Source: Thelephora terrestris
Taxonomy: Eukaryota > Basidiomycota > Agaricomycetes > Thelephorales > Thelephoraceae
Assembly: GCA_015956445.1 (NCBI GenBank)
Contig: WIUZ02000022.1
Coordinates: 434,001 to 498,000 of the forward strand
DNA length: 64,000 bases
Reading direction: 5' to 3'
Shown here: piece by piece, positions 48,070 through 59,190 of the stretch
How positions within the stretch are numbered: position 1 is the stretch's first letter
Layout: each line of letters opens with the position of its first letter
Made by a program: the position numbers and the translations under genes
Notes under the pieces: generated by a model
Told to the model about the DNA's origin: nothing
Databases searched by the model: none
Seen by the model: only the letters and a program-made list of their open reading frames with translations

Positions 48070-50134
48070 ATGAAGATCGCCGTCGTTGGATCTGGTTGTA
48101 CTGGCTTGGGTGCGACCTGGGTGCGTATCACTGCTCCCGATCACAGAAATCCGTGTCAACAACCGATTTTAGTTGTTGAACGAACACAGCAAACATGAAG
48201 TCCATTTGTATGAGTCGGACGACCGACCCGGTGGCCACGCAAATACCTTTACGTTCTCTGCTCCTGGGAAGGAGCCAGTGGATGTCGATGGGTCGGTAGC
48301 ATCCACTTCGCGTTGCTGGCCTTTATTGACTAATGATCGTTGCTTGTCACAGAGGATTCGTAGGTCCCTTGATTACAAATTACTCTTCCAGTGCCCTAAA
48401 ATCCGCGTCTTTAGGTTGTGTTCAATCCAGATTCGTATCCAAACTTCCTTCGGTTCCTACAACGGTACCCCCATCTTAAGATCCTGGAGACGAGCATGGC
48501 TTTCGCCATCTCCCGGGACTTGGGTAAATTCGAGTGGTCTGGTCACAGCATATCCACCGTCTTCTCCCAACGATGGAGAATCCTGGACCCAAAGATGTGG
48601 CGGTTGATCTACGACGTGTTAAGGTTCAACGCTTGCGCTCGACGGTTGATCTTGGGTTGGAACCGCTTGACTTCACCTCTCCAGGATCACGACACCACAA
48701 TCGGGGAGTATCTGCGAAAAGAGGGTTATTCGGAACAATTCTCGAATGACTTCCTGCTCGTTCGTCCACGTTTTTCCTCCCCTTTCTAATTGTCACATTG
48801 ACGGATCCACCCAGCCAATCAGCGCTGCCGTTTGGGACACCGCGCCCGAGAAGTTGTTCAACGAGTTCCCGGTCCGGACCCTCGTGCAGTTTATGAACAA
48901 TCACAACCTGCTGCAGATAATCGGCGCTCCGGATTGGTTGACGATCGGGGGAGGCAGGTAGGCCTTGACGGTCCCTTTGACGTTATTCCGAGTTATCGAT
49001 TAATCTCGCCTCCCGTAGTAAAACCTACGTGGATACCGTTCTGTCCGCATTGCCTCCTGGCGCTTTGCGCCTGTCCTCACCCGTGCACTCCGTGCGAACC
49101 CTCGAGTCTGGAAAGGTACTCCTGACGACTGTCGGCGGCAAGTCGGAGGAGTACGACCATGTGGTAATGGCTTGCCACGCGGACGCTTCGCTGGCGATTC
49201 TCAGGGCAGGTGGTGGGGTCACCAACGAGGAGGAGAGTATCCTCGGAGGGTTCCAATGGAACAAGAACGTCGCGGTTATCCATTCTGACCCCAAGGTTAG
49301 CCTGTTTTCCTTTCTGCCTTTGATCACGATGAAAAACCGCCCCTTGCATCCAGCTCATGCCCAAGAACCAAAACGCGTGGTCAAGCTGGAACTACCTCGC
49401 GCAATCGTACGTGGACGACACGGGTGCGCACCGCGCTCACTACGACTCGGTCTCTTGGTGAGTTCTCTTCCACAAATGGGTTAGAAGCATGCGAGAACTA
49501 ACGTATGTGTAGTACATGTCAGTGAAAGAGTCTAGAGCGCGCATATGAAGCGTCCTACTGACGATTAATTACCCAGATTGGCTGAATTACATCCAGCATC
49601 TGTCCGTCGAGAAGCACGGTCAAATCTTCCTCACCCTCAACCCTCCTTTCGAGCCAGATCCGGAGTCGGTGTTTAGAGAGTTCGTGTACGATCATCCAGT
49701 CCTGGACGCAAACGTAAACTCCCCGTCTCATACTTCATCGCGCATATTCATTAACCACACTATGCCTTCCGCAGGCCGTCTCTCTCCAACGCCGAATCCA
49801 CACGGTCCAAAACACTCGTGGGATATCATACGCAGGGGCCTGGCTAAGCTATGGATTCCACGAGGACGGGTTCACGTCCGGCTTGCGCGCGGTCACAAAC
49901 GCGATCCCCGACGTTCTCCCTCCATTTGAAATCCTTCACCCGGACCGAGAACCGAAGGAGACGTCTATGGCGCGGGTGTTCGATTGGTTGGAGGAGTCTG
50001 GGTGGAGGGTGTACCTCGGCTCGGTTTTGGCGACTTGGCTCGGCTGGATCGCTTGGCTGGTCGGTGTTGACGTTCGCGGTGGGATTTCGGGTGAGGGAGA
50101 TTTGAAGAGGGCGACTGGCAAGGCGAGAGCTTGA
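48070..50134 (+). CDS. FAD-dependent amine oxidase-like oxidoreductase (COG2907 type)
   Basis: Starts MKIAVVGSGCTGLGATWLLNEHS, a dinucleotide-binding GxGxxG fold, followed by VHLYESDDRPGGHANTFTF. Further family blocks are FVVFNPDSYPNFLRFL, WDTAPEKLFNEFPVRTLVQFMNNHNLLQI, YDHVVMACHADASLAIL, LGGFQWNKNVAVIHSD, NAWSSWNYL, SVCTYWLNYIQHL and RGISYAGAWLSYGFHEDGFTSGLRA. A hydrophobic C-terminal segment (YLGSVLATWLGWIAWLVGV) may anchor it in a membrane. To keep the conserved text, two microexons are needed: AGGATTC (48353-48359, 7 nt) and TACAT (49513-49517, 5 nt). Exon phases add up: 48070-48120, 48173-48291, 48353-48359, 48415 on. In bacteria, relatives often neighbour cyclopropane-fatty-acid synthase; here no such gene is adjacent. 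The substrate is unknown. Confidence 0.85.
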
Positions 50135-50520
50135 ACGGCTTTCCTTGCCATGTCAGACCTTGATGAGATCCATTGACTTCTGCCGCACCGCTCAGTCCTT
50201 CGCGGTTGTACAACACATCCATCGTGTCTTGTACAAGGTAAACCTGTTGTTTGTAATTCTTGCATTGAGTGCATATGACCTTTCTTGCCTGATGTAAAGA
50301 ATAGCATTTTGTAACCATCGTGAAGCGTGCAACGCGTGCCTTTTTACGTTTTTCGGACTCGATCTATATACACTGCTGATCTATGACGAATGGGCCTACA
50401 CAACAACATCGCACGTATGTCACACAGGCATTCGCGGGTTAGATGGATAGGGAAAGAGGAAGAGAAAAGGTGCCAACGATACATGGAGTTGCGAATGAAG
50501 CAAGAACAGAAAGTTCAACA
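49752..50520 (+). repeat. Source copy of the dispersed 0.6-0.8 kb duplication
   Basis: The last exon and 3' flank of the intact amine oxidase gene; the matching truncated copy is at 52625-53250 in the same orientation. The matching extends about 380 bp beyond the stop codon into non-coding DNA, so it arose as a DNA-level duplication and not through an mRNA. Confidence 0.85.
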
Positions 50521-50662
50521 GCAGCAGCGGGAAAATAGCAGATTGATGGGAGATGGCGGCAAGTGGGAGAGAGGTGGATAAGCGTAGGTTTCCTTGTTGG
50601 TCAACGATTTTGAGTCATTCAAAGGGTGGGGGAAAGGGGGAGAGTAGATCTGGTGGATGCGA

Positions 50663-52363
50663 CTAGGTGGTGAGGACCGGGCTGAGATTGAGCTTATGGA
50701 GTCCTTGTTCTTGCATGCGCTTGAGGAGGAAACTGATCGGCGTAGCATAGGTGATGTCCAAGGAGGACGCGTCCTTGCCAGTGCCACCGGTTAGTAAGCC
50801 GCCGATGCGCCCGTGGCCATCGATAATGACAGCACCCGAGTCGCCCTTTTCGGAAAAGGCGCGAGACTGATAGTCGAAGGGGAGGATGGCCCATTCTTTG
50901 GAGGTCCTTGGATTATCATCTTCGTAGCAGTAACGGGCGTAGGAGCAGACGTTGTTGGCATGGCCGACGGTCAGGCCAGTGGTGCTACCACGCTTGATCA
51001 CCGTGAGGCTCCGGTGATTGTTCTTGTCGACTGCAGTCGGGTGGCGCATCTCCTCGTCCGGAATGGTGCCCTTGAGCCTCAGAAGACGGTCGAACGGATA
51101 CTGGAAGGAACGGGGCTCCTGCCGAATGGGGGACATCATAAGACTGAAAGCCCCAGGTGAGATGCGGTTACCGAGGTCGACGGCATTGCCATCAAAATTG
51201 CTTGTGTCGATCTTGGAAGCGTCAATCTCGATGACGGCCCAGTCCTCGGTATAACCCTCGCTGCTGCTACCGACACCGAAGTTGATGGGAGGGGAGAGGA
51301 TGACATGGCCTAGAATGCGATTCTCCGGGGTGGCCCAGCCATTCAAAACATCCTGGTGCAAGGTTTTGAGACGTTCAGCTGCCTCCTTTATCTCGTCTAA
51401 CTCATTCTGGCGCTTATCGCACGCTGCCCGGTCGTTTTTCTCCTCAGCCCCTCTGATGCAGGTCTCTCGATACTCGGCAGAAAATCCATTGAGTCTACTC
51501 TCGTGCTTGATGGATTTAAGGTAGTTGCTGAATGCCACATCACCAAAGAGCGTGACATTACAACGATTCTGGTCGTCATCCTTAAACTCGAAGTGCTTGT
51601 TCTCGTTCTTGTCCTGCGGGAGAATGACATGGCGAGCGGTGACGAGTAGGAGCCTCTCGGTGTTCTCGCCCTCAGTAATAAAGAAGCCACCGGTACCCTC
51701 GACCCAAGGTGTTGATTGTGCACAGATGGGGAGACCGAGCGTGGTGGTAAGAGGTTCGCGAACATCCGCGATGGGGTCAGAAAAGTAGTTAGATGCAGAT
51801 GTGAGGAGCTTGGGACCAGCCGAGAGGGAAACAACCGACTCGCGGATCTCGACGTTAACCTTGTTAATGTTGTATTCTTGAAGAATCCCCTTGCACTTGT
51901 AGGCCACAATGACGCCATCATCGCCAGAGAGAGATGTGGGCGTCACACCAATCCAGAGGATAACACGGGCAGTGGGCTCTCCGGCGTCCCCGATGCGCAC
52001 AACGTCAGTGCTGGTCCACTTCACCTTCATCGAGTCTAGAAGGGCGTGGATCTTGAGGGCCAGGTCGTCTTCCCAGACCCCCCGGATCGGGTGGTTGCCG
52101 ACGGGGTGGAGTTCCTTGTCTTGCGAGTATGCCTCCGGGCCGGTGGGCTCCACCCATGGAATGCCGGATCGGGCGACTAAGACTGGACGAGAGGGCAGGC
52201 GAACGTAATAGCAGTACGCCTCCGTCTCGGACGGAGGAGTCAGGGGCGTAGGGGAAGAATTCTTCAGTGGGGGGATTTCTCCTGCGCCCAGGGAACCACT
52301 GTGGCTAAGACCTAAGGAAGTGGTCATAAGAGGGGAGTGGGAAGTCTCATACCGGTTAGCCAT
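50663..52363 (-). CDS. Intronless trypsin-fold serine protease-like protein
   Basis: A single uninterrupted frame; the first ATG is at 52363 (MANRYETSHSPLMTTS), giving about 566 residues. The C-terminal half has a plausible chymotrypsin-type triad: LLVTARHVILP (His), EDWAVIEIDAS (Asp) and SEKGDSGAVIIDGHGRIGGLLTGG (Ser in GDSG). An Arg/Glu/Lys-rich helical insert of about 80 residues (SRLNGFSAEYRETCIRG to RLKTLHQDV) lies between the His and Asp blocks. There is no signal peptide, so it should be cytosolic. Such proteins are found as lineage-specific families in Agaricomycetes; from memory they are usually annotated only as hypothetical. The absence of introns contrasts with almost every other gene here. 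Confidence 0.72.
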   Translation of the reverse strand: MANRYETSHSPLMTTSLGLSHSGSLGAGEIPPLKNSSPTPLTPPSETEAYCYYVRLPSRPVLVARSGIPWVEPTGPEAYSQDKELHPVGNHPIRGVWEDDLALKIHALLDSMKVKWTSTDVVRIGDAGEPTARVILWIGVTPTSLSGDDGVIVAYKCKGILQEYNINKVNVEIRESVVSLSAGPKLLTSASNYFSDPIADVREPLTTTLGLPICAQSTPWVEGTGGFFITEGENTERLLLVTARHVILPQDKNENKHFEFKDDDQNRCNVTLFGDVAFSNYLKSIKHESRLNGFSAEYRETCIRGAEEKNDRAACDKRQNELDEIKEAAERLKTLHQDVLNGWATPENRILGHVILSPPINFGVGSSSEGYTEDWAVIEIDASKIDTSNFDGNAVDLGNRISPGAFSLMMSPIRQEPRSFQYPFDRLLRLKGTIPDEEMRHPTAVDKNNHRSLTVIKRGSTTGLTVGHANNVCSYARYCYEDDNPRTSKEWAILPFDYQSRAFSEKGDSGAVIIDGHGRIGGLLTGGTGKDASSLDITYATPISFLLKRMQEQGLHKLNLSPVLTT

Positions 52364-52624
52364 GGATACCGTAATGCAGCTTGAGACGAAAGTTAATGCA
52401 GAGGTTATCGGAGGAAGGGAGGACACTAGATGGCAAGGAAGAGTTGGTCACTTTAGGGGGTTTGGCGTGCGCGATCGCATCCAAGACCGGATGGCATCCG
52501 GTCTTGGATAGGCTGGTATCCAGGGGGGGACTGCTGTGGGGGCCCGGGAATCAAGGGGGGATGCTCTGGTCTTGGATGGGAAGAACATAGAAAATGGCTC
52601 ACCCGTCTCGCACCTCACCGTGCA
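52364..52624. promoter_or_regulatory. Upstream flank of the protease-like gene
   Basis: Contains the perfect inverted repeat at 52479-52509 and otherwise no recognisable element; it ends where the duplicated amine-oxidase sequence begins. Confidence 0.3.
52479..52509. repeat. Perfect 14-bp inverted repeat (hairpin)
   Basis: ATCCAAGACCGGAT (52479-52492), three bases, then ATCCGGTCTTGGAT (52496-52509). The arms are exact reverse complements, and the outer two of the three central bases also pair. It sits about 115 bp upstream of the start of the intronless protease-like gene, next to an 8-bp palindrome GCGATCGC (52471-52478). It might be a dimer-binding operator or simply a cruciform-forming relic. 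Confidence 0.8.
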
Positions 52625-53250
52625 GAATCATTGACCACACCATGCCTTCCGCAGGCCATCCTCTCTCCAACGCCGAATCCACGCAATGCAGAATACTCGT
52701 GGGATATCATGCGCAGGAGCCTGGGTAAGCTATGGATCTCACCAAGAAGAGTTCATGTCCGGCTTGCGCGCGGTTACAAACGCGGTCCCTGACGTTTACC
52801 ATCCGTTGAGATCCTCCACCCGGACCGAGCGCCTGGCCTGTCGGACCTCTATGAGCCGCGTCCATGAACTTCTCTTGCACGGCTCCGTTCGTCGCGGTTG
52901 TGCAGCGTGTGTGTAGTGGGAAACGCTTCCGGGCCCCCATCGTGTCCTGTGCAAGGTGATTCTGAACCAGCTTGTAATGCTTGCATTAGGTATGACCTTT
53001 CTTGCCCTGACGTACAAAAGAGCATTCTGTAATCATCGTAAAGCGTGTAATGCGTGCCTTTTTACAAAATTCGGACTCGCTCTATATACACAGCTGATCT
53101 ATAACAAACGAGCCTACACATTAACGTCGCACACGCGTGTATCACAACAGACAATCACGAGTGAGAGAGGTGGGGAAAGAGAAAGAGAAAAAGCGCCAAC
53201 GATACACGGAATTGCAAACGAAGCAAGAATAGCAAATTCAACAGCAGCAG
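52625..53250 (+). pseudogene. Truncated duplicate of the amine oxidase 3' end
   Basis: Matches 49752-50520: the end of the last intron (CATGCCTTCCGCAG), the last-exon text encoding NTRGIS-AGAW-SYG and SGLRAVTNA-PDV, then the 3' flank with TTGTAAT-CTTGCATT, TATGACCTTTCTTGCC, GTGCCTTTTTAC, CTATATACAC and GCCAACGATACA. About 190 bp covering the C-terminal end of the coding region is missing, and the frame is shifted near the beginning, so this is not functional. It lies between the protease-like gene and NHA1. Confidence 0.88.
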
Positions 53251-53573
53251 CAGCTTAGGAGAGGAGGGAAAGCAGTAGATCAAAGGGAGGTGACGGCGTG
53301 GATAATAACGGTGACAGGAAAGGTGGATCAGCGTAAATGCATCTGTATGTGGGGGAATATATTAGTATGAGGTAGAACTGTCGCCGTCGTATGATATAGG
53401 GTGTGTGCGTGTGTCCGAAGTGATGAGAAAATAAACCGGGAATAAGAAACCCGGAGGTGGGACCTGGCGGCAGATCGTGACAGGGTCATTAGAGGACATG
53501 GAGCTGATGGGGAAGCGTTTGAGAACTTCGCCTCCAGCTGAAGCAAGAGTGGCAGTGACGACAAGAAGGCGAT

Positions 53574-56493
53574 CTAATGCTTATCACCGGGTAGCTCGAA
53601 AGCGACCTTGGCATTCCTCGGAGAGTCTTCGTCATTATCCCCTTGTCCCGACTGTGACGTTCCGGCAGCTGACGTGTCCTGTAAAGGCAGAGGCGTTCTC
53701 TGTGGGTGCGAGTCGACAAATCTCACAGATCTCGCGGGAGAGAGCTCTCTAGGCGATCCCGGCATTCCCGAAAACCTCAATGAGTCGATACGCAAGTTCC
53801 TAACCGACCCCCTCCTCGAATCCGTATGCACAGAATCGGATTGAGGGTGGTACGAGGAAACTAAATCCCACGAAGTTGCCCGTGACACCGGGATACCCGT
53901 CCCCCTGTGATGTCGACCGTAACGTTGGGGACTCGGAGTCGACGACCGGTCCTCTCGTACTCTGGAGTGCTCGCGGGAGATGTTCGGAGTCGGGGCGGTT
54001 GAAGGTCGGATGTACTTCTTTGCGGATCCTCTGCTCTTGGACGGAAGAGTCGTCTTTCCGCCCAAAGACTTGGTCTTTGTCGGCCGTGATGCCCTCGTGT
54101 CACTGTTATCAGACACCCAGCCGTCTTCTTCAACTAATTCGGAGGGCGAACGCTGGACTTCTTCCACGGTCGAGTTGGAGTCGGGGGTACGGTGGTGCGT
54201 CTTTGGGCTGAGGTGTCTTTTGATCTCCTCTTCAGTGGACTTCAGACCATTCACGAGTCCCTCGGCACGCTTGTGGGTATCCTCCTTTAACCAACGGAGG
54301 TAGTCGCCAACAGCGTTCCTGACTTCGGACTCTCCACCGACAAACCGGGAGGTCATGCGCTCCACGTTTTCTGGGGCATACACGTTTCGACGGACTTCGA
54401 CTTCGACCTAAGGTTGGGAGGTATGCCGTCAATATACCACGAAGCAGAGTTATTGAGGACAGGCAAACTCACCTCCTCGCCAGGACCAGACTTCCTCTCG
54501 ATGACTTGATGCGGACCTTCCCGCCACTCGCTCAGGATGACTGAGCCCTCCCGCTCGCTCACAGTTTGTCCCGACTCCTCTCCATCGCTCGTAGGGGTCT
54601 GCGTGAGGGAGGCGTCTTTCTCAAGAATGGTCGCTGCCGGCGTTATCTCGCCTCTCTCCATTCCATCGTGAACGTCTCGGGGATCGCGATTAATTATGAT
54701 GTCCTCGGCTTTGGACACCCGTCGGGTGAGGGTGGTCCAATCGGCGGCTGCACTATGCCGAGACCACGTGCGAGAGACAGTGTGGACGCGTTTGCCGAGG
54801 GAAAAGAAGGGGATCGACAGACCGTGAACGAGAATCGAGCAGAGGACTACAAAGGAGACTATCGGTTGAATGGACACTGCCAGAAGTTCGGCTTGGGTCT
54901 GTGGATTTGTTCCATCTGCAGGTCGTGGCAACTGTTGAACGGCCAGAGTAGAGATGAATATGGCGCCTGAAACAGTCCGGTGAGGAAGTGCGGCAAGCTG
55001 CGATTGACAATGGGATACGTACCAACGCCCATAGGACCGAAATGACCGCTGAAAACGGCCTCCCTGAGCGTCTTGATGTCGGGAATCCATTTGTAGAGGG
55101 CAACCATAATCGGCAAACGCCTAAGGAGCAAGACGAGTATAGAGATTACAATCAATCTCCAAACGGTGATGCTGAGCGTCGGATCATCGAAGCTGTCGAA
55201 GGGTGTCCAAGCTCCGATGTATACGAAGCAGGCGATGTTGAAGAGAAGGTCGATTACGGAACTGAAGACGGCCTCCTCGGTCTGCTGGTTGAAGAAACCA
55301 TCCCAAGCAAAGGCGGTACCACAGCAGAACGCAGCGAGGAGGTCATCAACGCCGAGCATGGTGGCAGTGCCGATTACCAAAAGAGCGAGGGAGACATATT
55401 GAGCAACGGAGGACTGGCGATCGATCAGCTTTCTGCCCTCGCAAAACTTCATGAGATGCCGGAAGCCGAAACCGAGGATGGAACCGTAGATGATGGAGAG
55501 CAGGATTTCGACTAGTGAACGGAGAAGCAAAGATTTAATTAGATAACGAAGATGAACGGATAGCACGAAGAAGGAGCGACTCACACAACCACAACTCCAG
55601 GAACCATTGGGCAATGGCATCTCCCACATTGTCGTTGGTGATAAGGTATAAGGAAATGAATAAGAATGGGAACGCAGCTCCATCGTTGCAACCACACTCT
55701 GCTGCCAAGAGATGCCTGATATGAGCTGGGACGTGCTTTTCGGCATATTTGCCTCCAACCACGGCTGCGGCAAGGATGGGATCTGTGGGTGTGAGGCATG
55801 CAGCAACGGCCAATGAGGAGAGGAAATCGAGTTTGGGAATGAGGGCATAAATGAGCCCAGCGGAGACAAACCACCCCTGGGAAGACGATGAGGGTTGGGA
55901 AAAGGCGAGGCAGAATGGGAGTTTCACGTACGTATGTCATGACTGGAATGAGAAGGAAAAGTAAGCTTTTCCAATGCTTGAGCATGTAAGCCTTTGGAAG
56001 CTCGACACCGACGGCAAAGACGCCGATTGCGAGGACAACCCTGGTCAGTTCGAGAGTGATGTGGTTGTCGGTGTTGTTGTTTGCCCATGACCTTGGGTCG
56101 AATATGCCGGCTCCGTAGGGACCTGTAAGGGCGGGAGTGATAAGCGAAGTGTGGGTATAGGGAGATAATCCGGACTTGCCGATCACAACTCCGAAGAGGA
56201 ACGCCCAAATGGCTTCTCCAATGTAGAGCTGCGGGGGCTGTTTAGCGTGGATTGGAAGGGAAGAAGATGAATACCGCTCACCCTCTCTCGGATGAAGAGG
56301 GAGAACATGCCGAACTGATGCGGAGAATGAGAGGGGTGATCATTGAGGAGATGGGAGAACGCACGAGGACAACGAATCCTCCGAGACATGCGTATACAAT
56401 GTGAGGGGTGCTCACGTCGAACTGGGGGGATGTTGCGGTGAGTTTCGTTTGGTGGTGTAACCGAGCAAGACTGACCGGATGGAAGTGGAACAT
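53574..56493 (-). CDS. NHA1: NHA1-type plasma membrane Na+,K+/H+ antiporter
   Basis: Starts MFHFHP at 56493, with short early exons FDVSTPHIVYACLGGFVVL and FGMFSLFIRERL. The transmembrane core matches fungal Nha1: GPYGAGIFDPRSW, ELTRVVLAIGVFAVGVELPKAY, LKHWKSLLFLLIPVMT, AACLTPTDPILAAAVVGGKYAEKHVP, AAECGCNDGAAFPFLF (the Asp-rich ion-binding site, reading CNDG) and LREAVFSGHFGPMGVGAIF. A long cytosolic tail of some 400 residues contains SEWREGPHQVIERKSGPGEEVEVEVRR and NVYAPENVERMTSRFVGGESEVRNAVGDYLRWL, conserved in the family, then a disordered Ser/Arg-rich end. The protein exports Na+ and K+ in exchange for protons. A decayed fragment of the same family is at 46160-46500. Confidence 0.94.
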
Positions 56494-59190
56494 GATTTAG
56501 GTCGTGAAGAATAGAAGAGTAAGAGTCGTGAACGTCGTATGCATCAACTGGGGGAGAGAGGATAAGCGGTTGGACAGGAGAGAGGGAGGGGTCTCGGTTG
56601 AAACGCTGACGGGAGAGCCGATCCACTTTCTTATGTACTCAACTCACTCCGAAGTTCTGAGCCGCGCCATGTTTTGTGATAGCCGCTTGGAAAATGGCAA
56701 CGCGAACAACATTAGAAATGATTCCCTCTTATGCGAGATTGAAGGGTGCTGGCCGTGATCCACTCGAAAGAGACGAAAGACGGTCATTGCCTTATTGGTT
56801 CCCTACGCCCTCGGCTTTATCGGCTCCTTTTCTTCTGCGACTTTTCTGCATTTTCTTCCTCTTCTTCGAACCAGGCACGGAGGTTAATCTGCGTCTCTCC
56901 AACGTGCCTGTGCCCTGGCTGGGAATCCGAAACTTCAGGTACAACCGCGACCGCCCCTTTCTCACAGCTGCTCATCTTCCCTGCTTCGAGTCGCCTGTAA
57001 CCAAGATCATACCCGACGTTAACGCTAATCTTTCCTTGGCGTGTCTCGTCCGGAGCATGCGAATGATGCCGGACCACGTGGTGGCGCTTGACATCCTATC
57101 AATCCCTCGGCCACTATTACAAATCGCTATCCTCCCGCAGTCGACAAATGAGACAATAATCCCCGACCGCTTGGTGGCGCACTGATCGCAGCATGCGAAC
57201 AAGCTTCTCCTACACAGATTGGGCTCGCGGTTGCTTCCCGAGCGTTGTCGTAATCACCCTACACTCTCGTTTGATGCTTTGCCACCTGACTATCATGCCA
57301 AGTTTTGACTACGCTCCTCCCAAATGCGCAAACCTTGTTGCCTGCCTAGACTCCAAAATGGCTTGGCCATTAGTTCCAAGCACTTGCAGACCCTCCAGCG
57401 CGTTCCTAGGATACTCCAGGCCGTCCCGGGACTTTCCGCAATGAGCGCAATCTTCATGGCCTTAAGGTTACCCTTCCGATGGTCCGGACCCCAATTTACC
57501 ACAAGGGGAGGGTTTCGAGCCTGGCGGAAATTCCGTGGGTCTCCTTTGACATGAATCAACATGAACGGCTGTTGCCTTCATGGGACGTCCACACCGCGAC
57601 ACAACGAAACGTCATCTTGTCGAAAATCGAGATAATCTAAAGCTCCAGCGACCCGGCGGTCCACCGAATGAGCGCCTCCGCTCGGAGACAGGACGGTCAC
57701 GGGTGCTGTAACACACAGAGCCCGTCGTAAAAACGAGTAAAGAAAGCGTAACCAGCGAGTCCAGATTGTGGCGTTTATGTAGACTCCACCCTCGAATCCA
57801 ATTCAACCATCACGGGCTCAGTATTGGCATACGTGTACCAAGGCGAGCTAGACCAAACCCGCTTCGTCCCCCTCCCTTGGCCCGGTTCCAAGGACCTCTA
57901 TCGACCAAGAAAACTCTGGGGCTCCTGACTCTGCCCACCCGACGTCAAATGACGCACTCTGCATACCGAATTCTCAGCGCTAAGCCCCTTAATTTTGCTT
58001 TCCTTCTCAGCCGCATCAAAGTTTCCCCGTCATCGGCTGATGCGGAGCTGAAGTCGATGTAGCTAACGCTTCGCTCCCGCCCGAGCAAGCGTTGAAATTG
58101 AAAACAGCTGTGCAGCTCACCGCAATGTGGACGACGAGACCGGTGCAGCACGACGGTTGTAAAGTACTGGAATATCCTGTCGCAAAGCTTTGTTTCATCG
58201 TCGCAAGGGATGTTAATTACCACACACCATGTGATGTGTCTCACGGGTTTACCGTCGAGCGTCCCGACCACCGTGAAAATTCCAGCAAACGCCACAACAC
58301 TGACAGATCCGCCGACGGTGACAGCTTGCACGGCAGGGCTATATTGTCAATTCAGCCATTCGATGCGGTCGCTGAGTTATGCGAAGGCTAGACGGCAACT
58401 CTAGCTCCTGAAAAGCTCGTAATCATTGTCCGTTACGATGACCCGGACCTCGCTACAGTGGCGATGAGTCCTGTTTCCTACAATGTAGCCGTCACATCAG
58501 ACCAGCGCATGCGGATGATTTTGAGCGCTTACCAAGCTCGATAAATGGCAATTTCGTGGCTGAGGATGAATCTCTGCATTATACGCATGCCCCTGGAATC
58601 CTTTTTCGGGCGTCCGTGATTCATGTATGCATGCAGAAATCCTGCCCTGTGCGTGAAATTTCGTACCATTGGTTACTGACATTCAGACTTATCGCCTCTT
58701 GATGCTCCGGGGTGATTTTGTGAGGGGTAGGGAACATGGCTGGTATAAGCTGCGATTGAGGAATGGTTGCATCAGAAGAGCAATTTATCGAGAGAAGGGG
58801 CGTACCAACGTAAAAGTTTTGGCCTTGGGAACTGATGTTCCGCTCCCCCAAAACCCGACTGTTGTTTTCCGACCGTGCTAGGCTGGACTAGAACGTGTCG
58901 ACGAAGTGCGCGAGACGTGCTGACCGACGACCCAAGATCCGAGTCGGTGTAAGCACAGAAGGGAGGATGCTCTTGGACCCGTGTCGGTTAGAGCTCTTTG
59001 CTGCGGGTCTGAACTCCCGTAGTGACGGCGTGAAAAGTGGGCACTCTGAGACACCAAAACATCCGGTGAGACCGACTCGTATCTGCAAACAACGGCCGCC
59101 AGAGGCTACGGAGGGAAGCACGCCGCACGCCAAGGTGGTCGACGACAGAGGATGATCGATGATCGGGATCAGCCAACTACACTCCGTTCC
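56494..59190. other. 2.7 kb without a supported gene
   Basis: No frame longer than about 170 codons and none with recognisable motifs. The overlapping frames on both strands at 56676-57185 and 57945-58331 show no splice-compatible partners. No repeat, RNA gene or relic of neighbouring genes was found. It may hold long non-coding or fast-evolving sequence. Confidence 0.45.

Noticed and set aside
53608-54303. Plus-strand frames over the antiporter tail
   Set aside because: The minus strand holds the conserved NHA1 C-terminal tail, which joins through a splice to the transmembrane core.
56676-57185. 169-codon frame after the antiporter gene
   Set aside because: Composition is not protein-like, the opposite strand is equally open, and no splice partners or motifs were found.
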